DNA of 64,000 nt from Marinobacter lutaoensis (GTDB lineage: Bacteria > Pseudomonadota > Gammaproteobacteria > Pseudomonadales > Oleiphilaceae): the NCBI RefSeq assembly GCF_001981305.1, contig NZ_MSCW01000001.1, positions 1 through 64,000 of the forward strand. The letters are read 5' to 3'. Below, piece by piece: positions 37,943-48,174 of the stretch. The notes under the pieces were generated by a model. It saw nothing but the letters and a program-made list of their open reading frames with translations. It ran no database searches and was not told the DNA's origin. The first letter of the stretch is position 1, and every line of letters starts with the position of its first letter. The translations under genes were made by a program, and so were the position numbers.

Positions 37943-38168
37943 GAGTGTGCGCCAATGTCGGGCTGCCTGGGTATCCCGGGGTCGTCTGTTGCAGACCGGC
38001 AGATTGCTCCACCGCCGCGGGGTTGTCTGGAAAACGCCGCAAATACATATTTTTATGGTTTCGCCATGGATGGACTTTAAGATAGCAAAGCGATAACAAA
38101 AAGCGAGAAAATCACGAGTTGACAATCTTTGACATGTGATTCGGGGCCATCCTGGGGCCCCGCGTGTC

Positions 38169-39209
38169 TCAGGGGGCCAAGTCGATCGGGGTTTTGCTGG
38201 CGTGCCCGGGAATTTCCCGGACCAGGCGCGGTACCAGAAAGCCCGGCAGGCGCGCCAACAGCTGCCGTACCAGTGCCCGGGCCTGGTCGTCGTCGACATG
38301 GAAATGATGGGCGCCGGCCACCGGGTCGAAGGCGTGCAGGTAGTAGGGCAGCACGCCGGCATCGAACAGGGCCTCGCTCAGCTGTTCCAGCACCTGGACG
38401 TCGTCGTTCACACCGCGGAGGATCACGCTCTGGTTGAGCAGGGTGGCGCCGGCCGCGCGCAGATAGCCGAGCGCGCGCCGGGTGGCGGAATCCAGCTCCG
38501 CCGGGTGGTTTACGTGCAGCACGATGACCACCTGCAGGGGGGTGTGGCTCAGCCATTGCAGCAGGGAGTCACAGACACGCTGGGGAATGACCACCGGCAA
38601 CCGGGTGTGAATCCGGAGCCGCCGGATGTGGGGGACCTGGGCGATCTCCGAAGCCCAGTGCGCCAGCAGGCGGTCGTTGACCGCCAGGGGGTCGCCGCCG
38701 CTGAGAATGACTTCGTTGATCTCGGGGCTGTGCCGCAGGGTCTCGATCACCCGCTTGCGCTCCTCGGGCCCCAATCGCTGCTCGTCGTAGGGGAAATGAC
38801 GGCGGAAACAGTAGCGGCAGTTCACGGCACACTGACCGGTGACCATCAGCAGGGCCCGGCTCCGGTACTTGCGGATCAGTCCGGTGGCCTGCACCGCGCC
38901 GGCTTCCTGCAGTGGGTCCCTGACAAAGCCGCCGACTTCCTGGCGCTCCTCCAGTCTGGGCAGCACCTGCCGCAGCAGGGGGTCGTCCGGGTTGCCGGGT
39001 TCCATGCGCTGGATGAACGGTTCCGGTACCCGGATGGGGAACAGGCGATGCCCCTCGCTGGCCCCGGCCAGCCACTGCTCCGGAGCCAGTCCGAGCCGCT
39101 CCAGCAGGGTGTGCGGTGTGGTGATCGAGCCGGCCAGCAGCTCCTGCCAGCCGGGGCCGTCCTGGCCGGCAATGCGGGCTTCTATACGGGAGGGGGTTCG
39201 CTGTATCAT
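38169..39209 (-). CDS. epmB: EF-P beta-lysylation protein, lysine 2,3-aminomutase type
   Basis: The 346-residue radical-SAM enzyme isomerises (S)-alpha-lysine to (R)-beta-lysine, the substrate of EpmA for EF-P modification. The cluster motif CxxxCxxC is C127, C131 and C134 ([13 protein letters not shown]), and PLP-site features of KamA-type enzymes follow. It is much shorter than the roughly 416-residue clostridial KamA, as EpmB is. It is divergent from efp across only 45 bases. A GC hairpin (38142-38162) lies just after its stop. Confidence 0.94.
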   Translation of the reverse strand: MIQRTPSRIEARIAGQDGPGWQELLAGSITTPHTLLERLGLAPEQWLAGASEGHRLFPIRVPEPFIQRMEPGNPDDPLLRQVLPRLEERQEVGGFVRDPLQEAGAVQATGLIRKYRSRALLMVTGQCAVNCRYCFRRHFPYDEQRLGPEERKRVIETLRHSPEINEVILSGGDPLAVNDRLLAHWASEIAQVPHIRRLRIHTRLPVVIPQRVCDSLLQWLSHTPLQVVIVLHVNHPAELDSATRRALGYLRAAGATLLNQSVILRGVNDDVQVLEQLSEALFDAGVLPYYLHAFDPVAGAHHFHVDDDQARALVRQLLARLPGFLVPRLVREIPGHASKTPIDLAP

Positions 39210-39254
39210 AGCGACCTTCGGATTTTCAACGACATTGTGTCAGGTGGACAATTC

Positions 39255-39830
39255 ATGGCTTCATATTCTACCAACGAATTTCGCAGTGGTCTTAAGGTTT
39301 TGCTGGACGGTGACCCCTGCGTCATCCTCGAGAACGAGTTCGTCAAGCCCGGCAAGGGGCAGGCCTTCAATCGGGTGAAACTGCGCAACCTGACCACCAA
39401 CCGGGTATGGGAGCGGACTTTCAAGTCCGGTGAAACCCTGGAGGCTGCGGACGTGGTCGACCAGGACATGGAATATCTGTACACCGACGGCGAATTCTGG
39501 CACTTCATGCTCACCGATGGCTCCTTCGAGCAGTATGCCGCCGACGCCAAGGCGGTGGGGGATGCCATCAAGTGGCTGAAGGAGCAGGATGTGTACACTG
39601 TGACCCTGTACAACGGTGCGCCGCTGTCCGTCACCCCGCCGAACTTCGTGGAACTGGAAGTGGTGGATACCGACCCGGGCATGAAGGGTGACACCGCGCA
39701 GGGCGGTTCCAAGCCGGCGACCCTGTCCACCGGCGCCGTGGTCAACGTGCCGCTGTTTATCAGCATTGGGGAAGTGGTCAAGGTGGACACCCGTTCCGGA
39801 GAGTACGTCAGCCGGGTCAAGAGCAGCTGA
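39255..39830 (+). CDS. efp: Translation elongation factor P
   Basis: EF-P rescues ribosomes stalled at polyproline. The 191-residue product starts [14 protein letters not shown]. The beta-lysylation site is K34 in KPGKGQAF, exactly as in the E. coli-type factor, consistent with epmA and epmB beside it. The frame is open far upstream across antisense epmB, which is not real coding. epmA begins seven bases after the stop. The promoter must lie inside the epmB 5' end. Confidence 0.96.
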   Translation: MASYSTNEFRSGLKVLLDGDPCVILENEFVKPGKGQAFNRVKLRNLTTNRVWERTFKSGETLEAADVVDQDMEYLYTDGEFWHFMLTDGSFEQYAADAKAVGDAIKWLKEQDVYTVTLYNGAPLSVTPPNFVELEVVDTDPGMKGDTAQGGSKPATLSTGAVVNVPLFISIGEVVKVDTRSGEYVSRVKSS

Positions 39831-39836
39831 CGGACC

Positions 39837-40808
39837 ATGGTTGAGCGTCCTGTCTGGCGGCCCGCCGCCGCACGGGAAGTTTTGGAAAGCCGCGCACAAC
39901 TGCTGGCATTTGTGCGCGGCTTTTTTGCGCAGCGGGGCGTGCTGGAGGTGGAAACTCCGGTACTGGGGCGCTGCGGCGTCACCGATGTGCATCTGGACAG
40001 CATCCCTGCCGGGGTTTCGGCTCCGGGATTTTCCGGCGGCTGGCTGCAAACCTCGCCGGAATACCACATGAAGCGATTGCTGGCGGCCGGGTCCGGGCCG
40101 ATTTATCAGGTTGCCCGGGTGTTTCGCAATGGCGAGGTGGGCCGTCGCCACAATCCCGAATTCTCGATGCTGGAGTGGTACCGGCCGGGCTTTGATGACC
40201 GCCAGCTGATGGCGGAAGTGGCGGACCTGGTCGTGGGCTGGCTGTCCTGCGAGCGCCCCGAGACGCTCAGTTACCGGGCGGTGATGCAGCGCTGGGCGGG
40301 CCTGGACCCGTTCGAGGCCTCGGAGGCGGAGCTGCGTGCCCGCTGCCGGGAGTGGATGGACGATCCACAACTGGCAGGCCTCGACCGGGACGGTTGCCTG
40401 GATCTGCTGATGAGTTTTGCGGTGGAGCCCCATCTGGGCCGGGAACGACCGGTGTTCGTGACGGCCTACCCGGCGTCGCAGGCGTCCCTGGCCCGGGTGT
40501 CCGAAGACGCGCGGGGGCATCGGGTTGCCCATCGTTTCGAACTGTATGTCCAGGGGCTGGAACTGTGTAACGGCTACTGGGAGTTGACCGACCCGGTCGA
40601 GCAGCGGCGCCGGTTCGAGGCCGACAACCGGTTGCGCCGGGCTGCCGGCAAGCCGGACATGGCGTTGGATGAGGCTTTTCTGGCGGCGCTGGCCGCGGGC
40701 TTGCCGGACTGCGCCGGAGTTGCGCTCGGGCTGGACCGCTTGCTGATGCTCCGGCTGGGGTGTGGGGATATCCGCGAGGTGCTGGCGTTTCCGTTTGACC
40801 GGGCCTGA
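39837..40808 (+). CDS. epmA: EF-P lysine ligase
   Basis: The 323-residue truncated class II lysyl-tRNA synthetase paralogue (PoxA/YjeA/GenX) attaches beta-lysine to EF-P K34. Class II motif 2 is visible as VFRNGEVGRRHNPEFSMLEW and motif 3 near ALGLDRLLML. It lacks the anticodon-binding domain of LysRS. With efp just upstream and epmB divergent, the substrate maker, ligase and target are together. Confidence 0.94.
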   Translation: MVERPVWRPAAAREVLESRAQLLAFVRGFFAQRGVLEVETPVLGRCGVTDVHLDSIPAGVSAPGFSGGWLQTSPEYHMKRLLAAGSGPIYQVARVFRNGEVGRRHNPEFSMLEWYRPGFDDRQLMAEVADLVVGWLSCERPETLSYRAVMQRWAGLDPFEASEAELRARCREWMDDPQLAGLDRDGCLDLLMSFAVEPHLGRERPVFVTAYPASQASLARVSEDARGHRVAHRFELYVQGLELCNGYWELTDPVEQRRRFEADNRLRRAAGKPDMALDEAFLAALAAGLPDCAGVALGLDRLLMLRLGCGDIREVLAFPFDRA

Positions 40809-40823
40809 GTTGATGCCCCTGGC

Positions 40824-41678
40824 CTAGGCCAGGGTGCCAAAGGCCTCGCCCATGCGGACGGACTTGCCGGGAACCTGGTCCCGGTTCCAGTGGACCCGGC
40901 CCTTGGGCATAACCATGATGACGGTCGAGCCGAGGCGGAAGCGGCCCATTTCCTCGCCCTTGGCGAAACGAATGGCCTTGTCGTCCTGGTAGCGGCACTC
41001 AGTGACCGGCCCGGAGCCCGGCACCACCACGCCGGCCCAGGTGGTTTCGACGCTGCCGACGATCATGGCCCCCACCAGAACCAGGGCCAGAGGTCCGGCG
41101 GCGGTGTCGAACAGGCAGACCACCCGCTCATTGCGGGCAAAGAGGTTGGGCACGTTGGCGGCGGTGGCCGGGTTGACGGAAAACAGCCGGCCCGGCACGT
41201 GAATCATCTCCCGAAGCTGGCCGGCTACGGGCATGTGAATCCGGTGATAGTCCCGGGGCGCCAGGTAGATGGTGGCAAAGGCACCCTCGGCGAACGGCTC
41301 CGCGCGCTGGGGGTCGCCACCGAGCAGCTCGACCAGGCTGAAGGACTGGCCCTTGGCCTGGAATACCCGGTCACCGGTCACTTCGCCCAGCTGGGAGATG
41401 GCGCCGTCCGCGGGGCTGACCAGGACCTCATCGCCGCCGGCGACGGGGCGGGCGCCGGGCTTAAGGGCGCGGGTAAAGAATGCATTGAAGGTCGGATAGG
41501 CGGTGGGGTCCGGTTCGGCGGCCTCGCTCATGTCCACGCCGTAGCGGTCGATAAACCATTGGATGGTACGGTTTTTCAGTGCGGGCGACCGATCGCTGTC
41601 CGCCAGCCGGCCGGCCAGGCGCGAAAGTGCCAGTTGGGGGGTCAGGTACTGGCTCAGTACGAACAGTTTATCAAGCAT
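40824..41678 (-). CDS. psd: Phosphatidylserine decarboxylase proenzyme
   Basis: Makes phosphatidylethanolamine at the inner membrane. The 284-residue proenzyme cleaves itself at the LGST motif, giving a pyruvoyl group from S251 ([11 protein letters not shown]). [17 protein letters not shown] and the FSVNP element are family typical. The start [15 protein letters not shown] was chosen over a longer frame by homology. Its stop codon lies in an 18-base palindrome CCCTGGCCTAGGCCAGGG (40817-40834) between convergent genes, perhaps a U-less terminator. Confidence 0.95.
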   Translation of the reverse strand: MLDKLFVLSQYLTPQLALSRLAGRLADSDRSPALKNRTIQWFIDRYGVDMSEAAEPDPTAYPTFNAFFTRALKPGARPVAGGDEVLVSPADGAISQLGEVTGDRVFQAKGQSFSLVELLGGDPQRAEPFAEGAFATIYLAPRDYHRIHMPVAGQLREMIHVPGRLFSVNPATAANVPNLFARNERVVCLFDTAAGPLALVLVGAMIVGSVETTWAGVVVPGSGPVTECRYQDDKAIRFAKGEEMGRFRLGSTVIMVMPKGRVHWNRDQVPGKSVRMGEAFGTLA

Positions 41679-41851
41679 CAAAACGGACCTTCTGCCTCGA
41701 AAGGCGCGAAGTTTAGCAAATCCGCCGCTGTGTATAGAAATTGTTTCACGGTTTCGCGGTTGGCCTGGGGCCTTGCTATTATCTGGACACACCCGGCTTC
41801 GGGGACGTCGGTTCCGGGTCCGTTACTCAATAGAAGGCGTGTGGCGTTTTC

Positions 41852-42703
41852 ATGTTACTCATTATTGGCTCGATCGTAGTTCTGGCCAGTGTGCTGGGCG
41901 GTTTTGTCCTGCACGGCGGCAACCTCCTGGTGCTTTGGCAGCCCACCGAAGTCCTGATCATTTTTGGTGCGGCCCTGGGGTCCTTTGTCATTGCCAATCC
42001 GGTGCACACGGTGAAGGAAACGTTTGCCAAATGTCTGCGCCTGCTGACCGGTTCGCCATACAACAAGGCCTATTACATGGATTTGCTGAGCCTGTTGTAC
42101 GAGCTGTTCGACAAGTCGCGAAAGCAGGGGGTCATGGCCATTGAGGAGGACATCGACAATCCGGACTCCAGCCAGATCTTCACGCGCTACCCGGCCGTCA
42201 TGAAGTCAAAGGAACTGCTGGCTTTCATCACCGACTATCTGCGCATCATCAGTACCGGCAATATGGCCGCCCACGAGCTCGAAGGCATGATGGAAAACGA
42301 GATCGAAAGCCGGCAGCACGAGCTCGAGGAGCCGGCCCATGCGGTCAACAAGATTGCCGATGCCCTGCCGGGCCTGGGCATCGTGGCGGCGGTGCTGGGC
42401 ATCGTCATTACCATGAACTTCCTGGCGGAAGGGCCGGAACGGATCGGCCTGAGTGTCGCCGCGGCCCTGGTGGGAACCTTCATGGGGATTTTCATGGGGT
42501 ACGGCTTCATCGGCCCCACCTCCATTGCCCTGGAGCATGCCGCCAAGTACGAGCTGAAGGCCTATGAGTGCGTCAAGGCGTCGCTGGTGGCGACCGTGTC
42601 CGGCCAGGCCCCGCAGATGGCCATTGAGTTCGGCCGCAAGGCCCTGCCTACGGACAAGCGGCCCGGCTTTCAGGAACTGAATGATCACGTAAGGTCGAAG
42701 TAA
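41852..42703 (+). CDS. motA: Flagellar stator protein MotA
   Basis: The 283-residue stator subunit couples ion flow to flagellar rotation. Four membrane helices are expected; LGGFVLHGGNLLVLWQPTEVLIIFG forms the first region in two pieces, and GLGIVAAVLGIVITM and VAAALVGTFMGIFMGYGF form the last two. The cytoplasmic loop has the usual charged residues. A possible -10 TATTAT lies at about 41780 in the 173-base region before it. motB follows after 36 bases. Confidence 0.95.
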   Translation: MLLIIGSIVVLASVLGGFVLHGGNLLVLWQPTEVLIIFGAALGSFVIANPVHTVKETFAKCLRLLTGSPYNKAYYMDLLSLLYELFDKSRKQGVMAIEEDIDNPDSSQIFTRYPAVMKSKELLAFITDYLRIISTGNMAAHELEGMMENEIESRQHELEEPAHAVNKIADALPGLGIVAAVLGIVITMNFLAEGPERIGLSVAAALVGTFMGIFMGYGFIGPTSIALEHAAKYELKAYECVKASLVATVSGQAPQMAIEFGRKALPTDKRPGFQELNDHVRSK

Positions 42704-42739
42704 CGGGGCCGATGCCCCGCCGCTGTTTGGAGTCTCCCG

Positions 42740-43699
42740 GTGGACGAGCAACCGATCATCATCAAGCGCAAGAAAAAGGTCGTCGGTGGCCACCACGGGG
42801 GGTCTTGGAAGGTAGCCTTCGCCGATTTCGCCACCGCCATGATGGCTTTTTTTCTGGTGCTCTGGCTGACGTCCACCGCCTCCCCTGAGCAGAAGCTGGC
42901 GGTGGAGGGGTATTTCCGGGACCCGATTGGGTTTACCGAGGGCGGCACCCCCAATCCCGTAGATCTCGAAGGCAGTGCCTCGGTCATCAATGAAGCCACC
43001 CAGGATGTCGAGGCGAACCAGATCCAATTGCAGGATGAGGTGGTCGAGGAGCTGGCGGATACCCTGGAACAGCGTCGCATGGAGGAGCTGTTCCAGGAGC
43101 TCAAGAAACGCATTGAGGAAAGTGAAACCCTGCAGCAGTTCAAGGACCAGCTGCTCATTGACATCACCGACGAGGGTCTGAGGATCCAGATCGTCGATCG
43201 TACCGGTCGGCCGATGTTCGACAGTGGCCGGGCGGAGCTTAAATACTACTCCCAGGAAATTCTGTTCGAGCTGGCCAAGACCCTGGGTTCGGTCAACAAC
43301 AAACTGAGCATTACAGGGCACACCGATGCCACGCCGTTCAACGGACGCCCCGGCTACACCAACTGGGAGCTGTCCGCGGACCGGGCCAACACCGCCCGCC
43401 GGGCACTGGTGGCCGGGGGCGTGAGACCGGAGCAGATTGCCCGGGTTGTCGGGCTGGCGGACTCCGTGCTGTTTGATCAGGAGAATCCGACGGCTCCGGT
43501 CAACCGGCGTATTTCCATTATCGTCCTGAATCAGAAAGCGGCCGACGACATCCGCAGCAGCGCCGGCCGGGGTGGGGTGCCGGTGATTGACCTTACCCGT
43601 CCCACCGAGGCGCAGGAATCCCAGGCCCGAGAAAAACTGGAGTCGGGAGACTGGTTGCAGGAGCGAGAGGCGCCCGCTCCCGGCGAGCTCAACTGGTAG
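42740..43699 (+). CDS. motB: Flagellar stator protein MotB
   Basis: The 319-residue partner of MotA has one membrane helix with the ion-binding Asp D29 in FADFATAMMAFFLVLW, a periplasmic linker and plug region, and a C-terminal OmpA-like peptidoglycan domain with ITGHTDATPF and NWELSADRANTARR. Start is GTG at 42740. The KRKKK stretch before the helix is typical. Confidence 0.94.
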   Translation: MDEQPIIIKRKKKVVGGHHGGSWKVAFADFATAMMAFFLVLWLTSTASPEQKLAVEGYFRDPIGFTEGGTPNPVDLEGSASVINEATQDVEANQIQLQDEVVEELADTLEQRRMEELFQELKKRIEESETLQQFKDQLLIDITDEGLRIQIVDRTGRPMFDSGRAELKYYSQEILFELAKTLGSVNNKLSITGHTDATPFNGRPGYTNWELSADRANTARRALVAGGVRPEQIARVVGLADSVLFDQENPTAPVNRRISIIVLNQKAADDIRSSAGRGGVPVIDLTRPTEAQESQAREKLESGDWLQEREAPAPGELNW

Positions 43700-43706
43700 C
43701 GGCCGC

Positions 43707-44762
43707 TCACTCCAGTTTCAGTCCCCGGGCCTGCTGTTCGGCCATATCCGCCAGAATTCGGTGAAAGCTTCGCAACCGCTCCGGGCGAATCCTGCCCGCC
43801 GCTGCCGCCGCCTCGATGGCGCAGCCGGGGTCGCCCAGGTGACGGCAGTTGCGGAACCGGCAGTGGCCGATCAGGTCCCGGATTTCCCGGAAACCGTACT
43901 CAATTTCCTGGGGCGTCATGTGCCACAGGCCGAACTCACGGATCCCGGGAGAGTCGATCAGGTCCCCGCCCCAGGGCAGATGGAACAGGCGCGCGGTGGT
44001 GGTGGTATGGATGCCCTTGCGGGTGCTTTCGGAGACCGCGCCGACGCGGATGGCTTCGTCCGGCAGCAGGGTCTGGATGATTGATGACTTGCCCACGCCG
44101 GACTGGCCCACGAATACGCTGGTTCGTCCCTGCACCAGTGTGAGCACTTCCGGTGCCGGCTGGTCGCCGGATTCCGCCGCCGAGGTCCGGATCACCGGGT
44201 AGCCGAGCGCTTGGTACCGGGCCAGCAGGTCGTCGATGGCGGCGCGGTTGCGGTCGGTGATCAGGTCGGTCTTGTTGAGCAAAATCACCGCCGGAATGCC
44301 GGTGCTCTCGGATGCCACCAGATAACGGTCGATCAGGTTGTCGTGGGGCTCCGGTTCCGGGGCGATGACCAGAATGATGTGGTCGATGTTGGCGGCGACC
44401 GGTTTCAGTGCGCCAAAGTTGTCCGGCCGTTGCAGCAGGTTCTGCCGGTCACAGCGGGCCACGATCACGCCGGCCTCGTTCTTGCCCGGTCGCCAGATGA
44501 CCCGGTCGCCGGTTACCAGGCTGTCGATGTTGGCCCGCACGAAGCACCGGCAGATGCTACCGGCCCGTTCGCCCTCCAGCGCTTCCACATCCAGCTGTTG
44601 GCCGTAGTGGGCGATCACCAGCCCCTGCTGTTCCGGGCCCAGCTCACCAGCGGCGGCGAGGTCGGCGATGCTTTGCTCTTTGCGTGCGGCCCGGGCTGCA
44701 CGTTCCTCTTGGATTTTCTGGATGCGCCATTGCTGCCGTTTGGTCAGTCGACGTTTTGCCAT
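43707..44762 (-). CDS. rsgA: Small-subunit biogenesis GTPase RsgA
   Basis: The 351-residue circularly permuted GTPase matures the 30S subunit. G4 (NKTD, 163-166) precedes G1 (GQSGVGKSS, 219-227), as permutation requires. An N-terminal OB-fold and a C-terminal zinc knuckle CRFRNCRHLGDPGC are present. It converges on motB with a seven-base gap and diverges from orn. Confidence 0.95.
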   Translation of the reverse strand: MAKRRLTKRQQWRIQKIQEERAARAARKEQSIADLAAAGELGPEQQGLVIAHYGQQLDVEALEGERAGSICRCFVRANIDSLVTGDRVIWRPGKNEAGVIVARCDRQNLLQRPDNFGALKPVAANIDHIILVIAPEPEPHDNLIDRYLVASESTGIPAVILLNKTDLITDRNRAAIDDLLARYQALGYPVIRTSAAESGDQPAPEVLTLVQGRTSVFVGQSGVGKSSIIQTLLPDEAIRVGAVSESTRKGIHTTTTARLFHLPWGGDLIDSPGIREFGLWHMTPQEIEYGFREIRDLIGHCRFRNCRHLGDPGCAIEAAAAAGRIRPERLRSFHRILADMAEQQARGLKLE

Positions 44763-44852
44763 GGATGGGTCGGGGTGTCCGGTGAAAGTTGGTTTCAGTC
44801 TGTGCCATCATACTGGATTCACCGTTGACCTACGACTTGTTGGAGACACTGA

Positions 44853-45395
44853 ATGGCAGACGCCGACCGCCTGGTATGGATTGACCTGGAAATGACCGGC
44901 CTGGACCCGAACAGGGAGCGCATCATCGAAATTGCCTCGATCGTCACCGATGCGGACCTGAATGTGATTGCCGAGGGGCCGGTGATCGCGGTGCACCAGC
45001 CCGACAGCGTGCTGGATGCGATGGATGAGTGGTGTACCCGGACCCACGGCGCCAGTGGCCTGGTCCAGCGGGTGCGGGAGAGCCGCCTGGATGAAGCCGC
45101 CGCGGAGCGGGAAACCCTGGCATTCCTGCGCCGGCATGTGGCGCCGGGGCAGTCGCCCCTGTGCGGCAACAGCATCGGCCAGGATCGTCGTTTTCTGGTC
45201 AAGTACATGCCGGAGCTTGAGGCCTTTTTCCACTACCGCAATCTCGACGTCTCCACCGTCAAGGAGCTGGCACGGCGCTGGCGGCCCGATGTACTGGCGG
45301 GTGTCCAGAAGAAAGGCAGCCATCTGGCGCTGGACGATATCCGGGATTCGATCGCTGAACTCCGGCACTATCGGGAGCATTTCTTCAGGGTGTGA
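44853..45395 (+). CDS. orn: Oligoribonuclease
   Basis: The 180-residue DEDDh 3'-5' exonuclease degrades di- and short oligonucleotides, including pGpG, the product of c-di-GMP breakdown by EAL enzymes. D11 and E13 in [10 protein letters not shown] are metal ligands; the [14 protein letters not shown] end is typical. GGAG is well placed before the ATG. Its 3' end overlaps queG tail to tail by 11 bases. Confidence 0.96.
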   Translation: MADADRLVWIDLEMTGLDPNRERIIEIASIVTDADLNVIAEGPVIAVHQPDSVLDAMDEWCTRTHGASGLVQRVRESRLDEAAAERETLAFLRRHVAPGQSPLCGNSIGQDRRFLVKYMPELEAFFHYRNLDVSTVKELARRWRPDVLAGVQKKGSHLALDDIRDSIAELRHYREHFFRV

Positions 45396-46470
45396 GTCCG
45401 TGCCGGCGCAGTGCCCAATGTACGTGCTCCCGGACCAGCTCGGACGGGTGATCGGCCCGTCGCCTGAGCGCCTCCACCACCGGTATGGTGGTGGGGGCGT
45501 TGCCCAGTCCCACCGCCAGATTCCGCAGCCAGCCCTGGTAACCGGTGCGCCGGATGGCGGAGCCTTCGGTGCGAGCCAGGAACTCCTCCTCCGACCACAG
45601 GAACAGCTCCGCAAGGGTGGCGTTGTCGAGGCCGTGCCGGGGTTGGAAGTCCGGCTCCGCAGTGGGGCGGCTGAAGCGATTCCAGGGGCACACCAGCTGG
45701 CAGTCGTCGCAGCCGAACACCCGGTTGCCGAGTTTCGGTCGCAGCGCTTCCGGAATCGGCCCCTTGAGTTCGATGGTGAGGTAGCTGATGCAGCGCCGGG
45801 CGTCGAGCAGGTGGGGGGCAACGAAGGCGTCCGTGGGGCAGACGTCCAGGCAGGCTGAACAGCGGCCGCAGTGGTCCCGCTCAAAGGGGGCGTCCTCCGG
45901 CAGTGGCGCGCTGGTGAAAATTTCCCCGAGAAAGAAAAACGAGCCGGCCTTGGGGTGGATCAGCATGGTGTTCTTGCCGATCCAGCCCAGACCGGCCCGC
46001 TGCGCCAGAGCGCGCTCCAGCACCGGAGCGCTGTCGACGAAGGCGCGATAGTCAAAGCCCTGCAGGGCTTCGTCGATGCGGCGGGCCAGGGTCGCGAGCC
46101 GCTTCCGGAGCAGCTTGTGGTAGTCTCGGCCCAGGGTGTAGCGGCTGATGTAGGCGCGCTCCCGGTTGGTCAGTACCTGCTTCGGGCTGTCCGGTGCCGG
46201 CAGATAGTCCATGCGCACCGACAGCACCCGGACCGTGCCCGGCACCAGCGAGGTTGGCGTGTAGCGTTTGTCCCCATGCTGGGCCATGTACGTCATCTCA
46301 CCGTGGTAGCCCTTGGCCAGCCATTGCCGCAGACGTTCACCGTGGGGGCCGGTGTCGGCCCGGGTAACGCCGACGTCGCTGAACCCGAGTTCCCGGGCCC
46401 AGGCGCGAATTTCTCTTTTCAGTTCCTGCAGTTGCGAATCCCTGACGGGCGCGCTGTCACGATCAGTCAT
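45385..46470 (-). CDS. queG: Epoxyqueuosine reductase
   Basis: The 361-residue cobalamin- and [4Fe-4S]-dependent enzyme makes queuosine from epoxyqueuosine in tRNA. Ferredoxin-type cluster motifs are [12 protein letters not shown] and [11 protein letters not shown]. The N-terminal part [21 protein letters not shown] is family typical. It is divergent from nnr. Confidence 0.94.
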   Translation of the reverse strand: MTDRDSAPVRDSQLQELKREIRAWARELGFSDVGVTRADTGPHGERLRQWLAKGYHGEMTYMAQHGDKRYTPTSLVPGTVRVLSVRMDYLPAPDSPKQVLTNRERAYISRYTLGRDYHKLLRKRLATLARRIDEALQGFDYRAFVDSAPVLERALAQRAGLGWIGKNTMLIHPKAGSFFFLGEIFTSAPLPEDAPFERDHCGRCSACLDVCPTDAFVAPHLLDARRCISYLTIELKGPIPEALRPKLGNRVFGCDDCQLVCPWNRFSRPTAEPDFQPRHGLDNATLAELFLWSEEEFLARTEGSAIRRTGYQGWLRNLAVGLGNAPTTIPVVEALRRRADHPSELVREHVHWALRRHGLTP

Positions 46471-46531
46471 GGTGTCTCGGCCGGTCGGCGCGACCGGGTG
46501 TCTGCCAGTGCCGGGTATCGGCTTGATTAAG

Positions 46532-46561
46532 TTATGACCTTCTGAACTGTTTTGCTATGCT
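46532..46561 (+). promoter_or_regulatory. Putative promoter of the nnr-tsaE-amiB-mutL-miaA unit
   Basis: TTATGA (46532-46537), 18 bases, TATGCT (46556-46561), within the only AT-rich patch between queG and nnr. The gene starts 57 bases later. Confidence 0.4.
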
Positions 46562-46617
46562 TTACAGACATCTGGCCAATTTTCTTAAACCGGTTTCTTT
46601 CGCGAGGGTCCAGGCCC

Positions 46618-48174
46618 ATGCCGTCCCATGCAATGCGCAGTCTACCAGAGGCGTTGTACTCCGCCGATGCCGTCCGCCACATGGACCGCTACCTGATCGA
46701 CGATTGTGGTGTGGATGGCTTCGAGCTGATGCAGGCCGCGGCCCGTGCCGCTTTCCGGCAACTGGTCCGGCGCTGGCCCGAGGCCGGGCCGGTACTGGTG
46801 CTGTGTGGCGCCGGCAACAACGGTGGCGACGGTTATCTGGTGGCGGCCCATGCCCGGCGCCACGGGTTGACGGTGGAATGCCTGGCCGCCACGCCCACCG
46901 ACAGGCTGAGCGGTGATGCGCGCAAGGCGTGGCAGCAGGCGGTGGCGGACGGCGTGCCCGTACGCCCGTTGACAACGCTGGATACCGCGGCCCTTACCGA
47001 GACGTTTTCCCGTGCCGCGGTGATTGTCGATGCCCTGCTCGGGACCGGGACCACCGGTGCGCCAAGGCCACCGTTTGATGATCTGATTCAGCGTTGCAAT
47101 GCCCGCCAGGTGCCGGTCCTGGCGGTGGACGTGCCGTCCGGGCTGGATGCCAGTACCGGCGCGACGCCTGGCGATGTGATCCGGGCCACGGTAACGGTGA
47201 CCTTCATCGCCCGCAAGGCGGGACTGTATACCGGCCAAGGCCCGGCGGTGTGTGGCGACATCGAATTCGCCGACCTGGACACCGGCCACGACCCCCAGAC
47301 CGGCGGCCCGGCGCCGCTGGCGCACTTGCTGCACCTGGGCCGTGCCGGTGCCTGGCTGCCGCCGCGCCCAGCCAATGCCCACAAAGGCCGTTTTGGTCAT
47401 GTGCTGGTGGTGGCCGGGGACCGGGGCATGGGGGGCGCCGGGCTGATGGCTGCGGAAGCTGCTGTCCGCTCCGGGGCGGGCCTGGTGTCGCTGGCCACGC
47501 GCCCGGAGCATGTCTCGGGAGCCCTGGCCCGGTGTCCGTCCGTCATGGTACACGGCATCATCCACGGTTCCGAGCTGGCGCCCCTGCTGAACAAGGCCTC
47601 CGTGGTCGTCTGCGGGCCCGGTATCGGTCAGCTGGCCTGGGGGCAGCAGATGTTGCAGCAGGTGCTGGCCAGTGATAAACCCCGGGTGCTGGACGCGGAC
47701 GCCCTGAACCTGATGGCGAATCTGGTGGCGGTGGTGTCGGAGCAACAGGTGCTGACACCTCATCCCGGGGAGGCCGCCCGGCTGCTGAATCTGACCGTGG
47801 CCGAGGTGGAAGCGGATCGCGTCGCCGCCGCCCGGAAGCTGCAGTCGCTGTACGGTGGCGTGGTGCTGCTCAAGGGGGCGGGCACGGTGGTCGCCTCGTC
47901 GCAGGGGGTGGCGATTGTCGCCGGCAGCAACCCGGGTATGGCCACCGGCGGCATGGGGGATGTTCTCAGCGGCGTCGCCGGCGCCCTGTGCGGCCAGATC
48001 CCGGATCTTCACCAGGCAACCGTGCTGGCGGCGTGCGCCCATCTGGCAGCGGCGGACCACGCCTCCCGGCACCGGGGCTATATGGGGCTGGCGCCAACCG
48101 ACGTGATTGAGGCGCTGCCGGAGGTCTTCCGGCGGCTGGAAACCGACAGGGCATCGGCCGGAGAGCGGACATGA
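46618..48174 (+). CDS. nnr: Bifunctional NAD(P)HX epimerase/dehydratase
   Basis: Metabolite-repair enzyme of 518 residues. The N-terminal epimerase domain has VLCGAGNNGGDGYLVA; the C-terminal ADP-dependent dehydratase has NAHKGRFGHVLVVAG, LTPHPGEAARL and GMATGGMGDVLSG. The start at 46618 (MPSHAMRSLPEALY) was preferred over a longer frame; an ATG five codons later is possible. It overlaps tsaE by four bases (ATGA). Confidence 0.94.
   Translation: MPSHAMRSLPEALYSADAVRHMDRYLIDDCGVDGFELMQAAARAAFRQLVRRWPEAGPVLVLCGAGNNGGDGYLVAAHARRHGLTVECLAATPTDRLSGDARKAWQQAVADGVPVRPLTTLDTAALTETFSRAAVIVDALLGTGTTGAPRPPFDDLIQRCNARQVPVLAVDVPSGLDASTGATPGDVIRATVTVTFIARKAGLYTGQGPAVCGDIEFADLDTGHDPQTGGPAPLAHLLHLGRAGAWLPPRPANAHKGRFGHVLVVAGDRGMGGAGLMAAEAAVRSGAGLVSLATRPEHVSGALARCPSVMVHGIIHGSELAPLLNKASVVVCGPGIGQLAWGQQMLQQVLASDKPRVLDADALNLMANLVAVVSEQQVLTPHPGEAARLLNLTVAEVEADRVAAARKLQSLYGGVVLLKGAGTVVASSQGVAIVAGSNPGMATGGMGDVLSGVAGALCGQIPDLHQATVLAACAHLAAADHASRHRGYMGLAPTDVIEALPEVFRRLETDRASAGERT

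Noticed and set aside
38119..38134. Two perfect TTGACA boxes as plus-strand promoters
   Set aside because: No -10-like hexamer at 16-18 bases; the sequence there is GC-rich, and no plus-strand gene follows for about 1.1 kb.
40817..40834. Perfect 18-base palindrome as a rho-independent terminator
   Set aside because: CCCTGGCCTAGGCCAGGG lies between convergent epmA and psd but has no T-run on either strand; kept only as a note in the psd entry.
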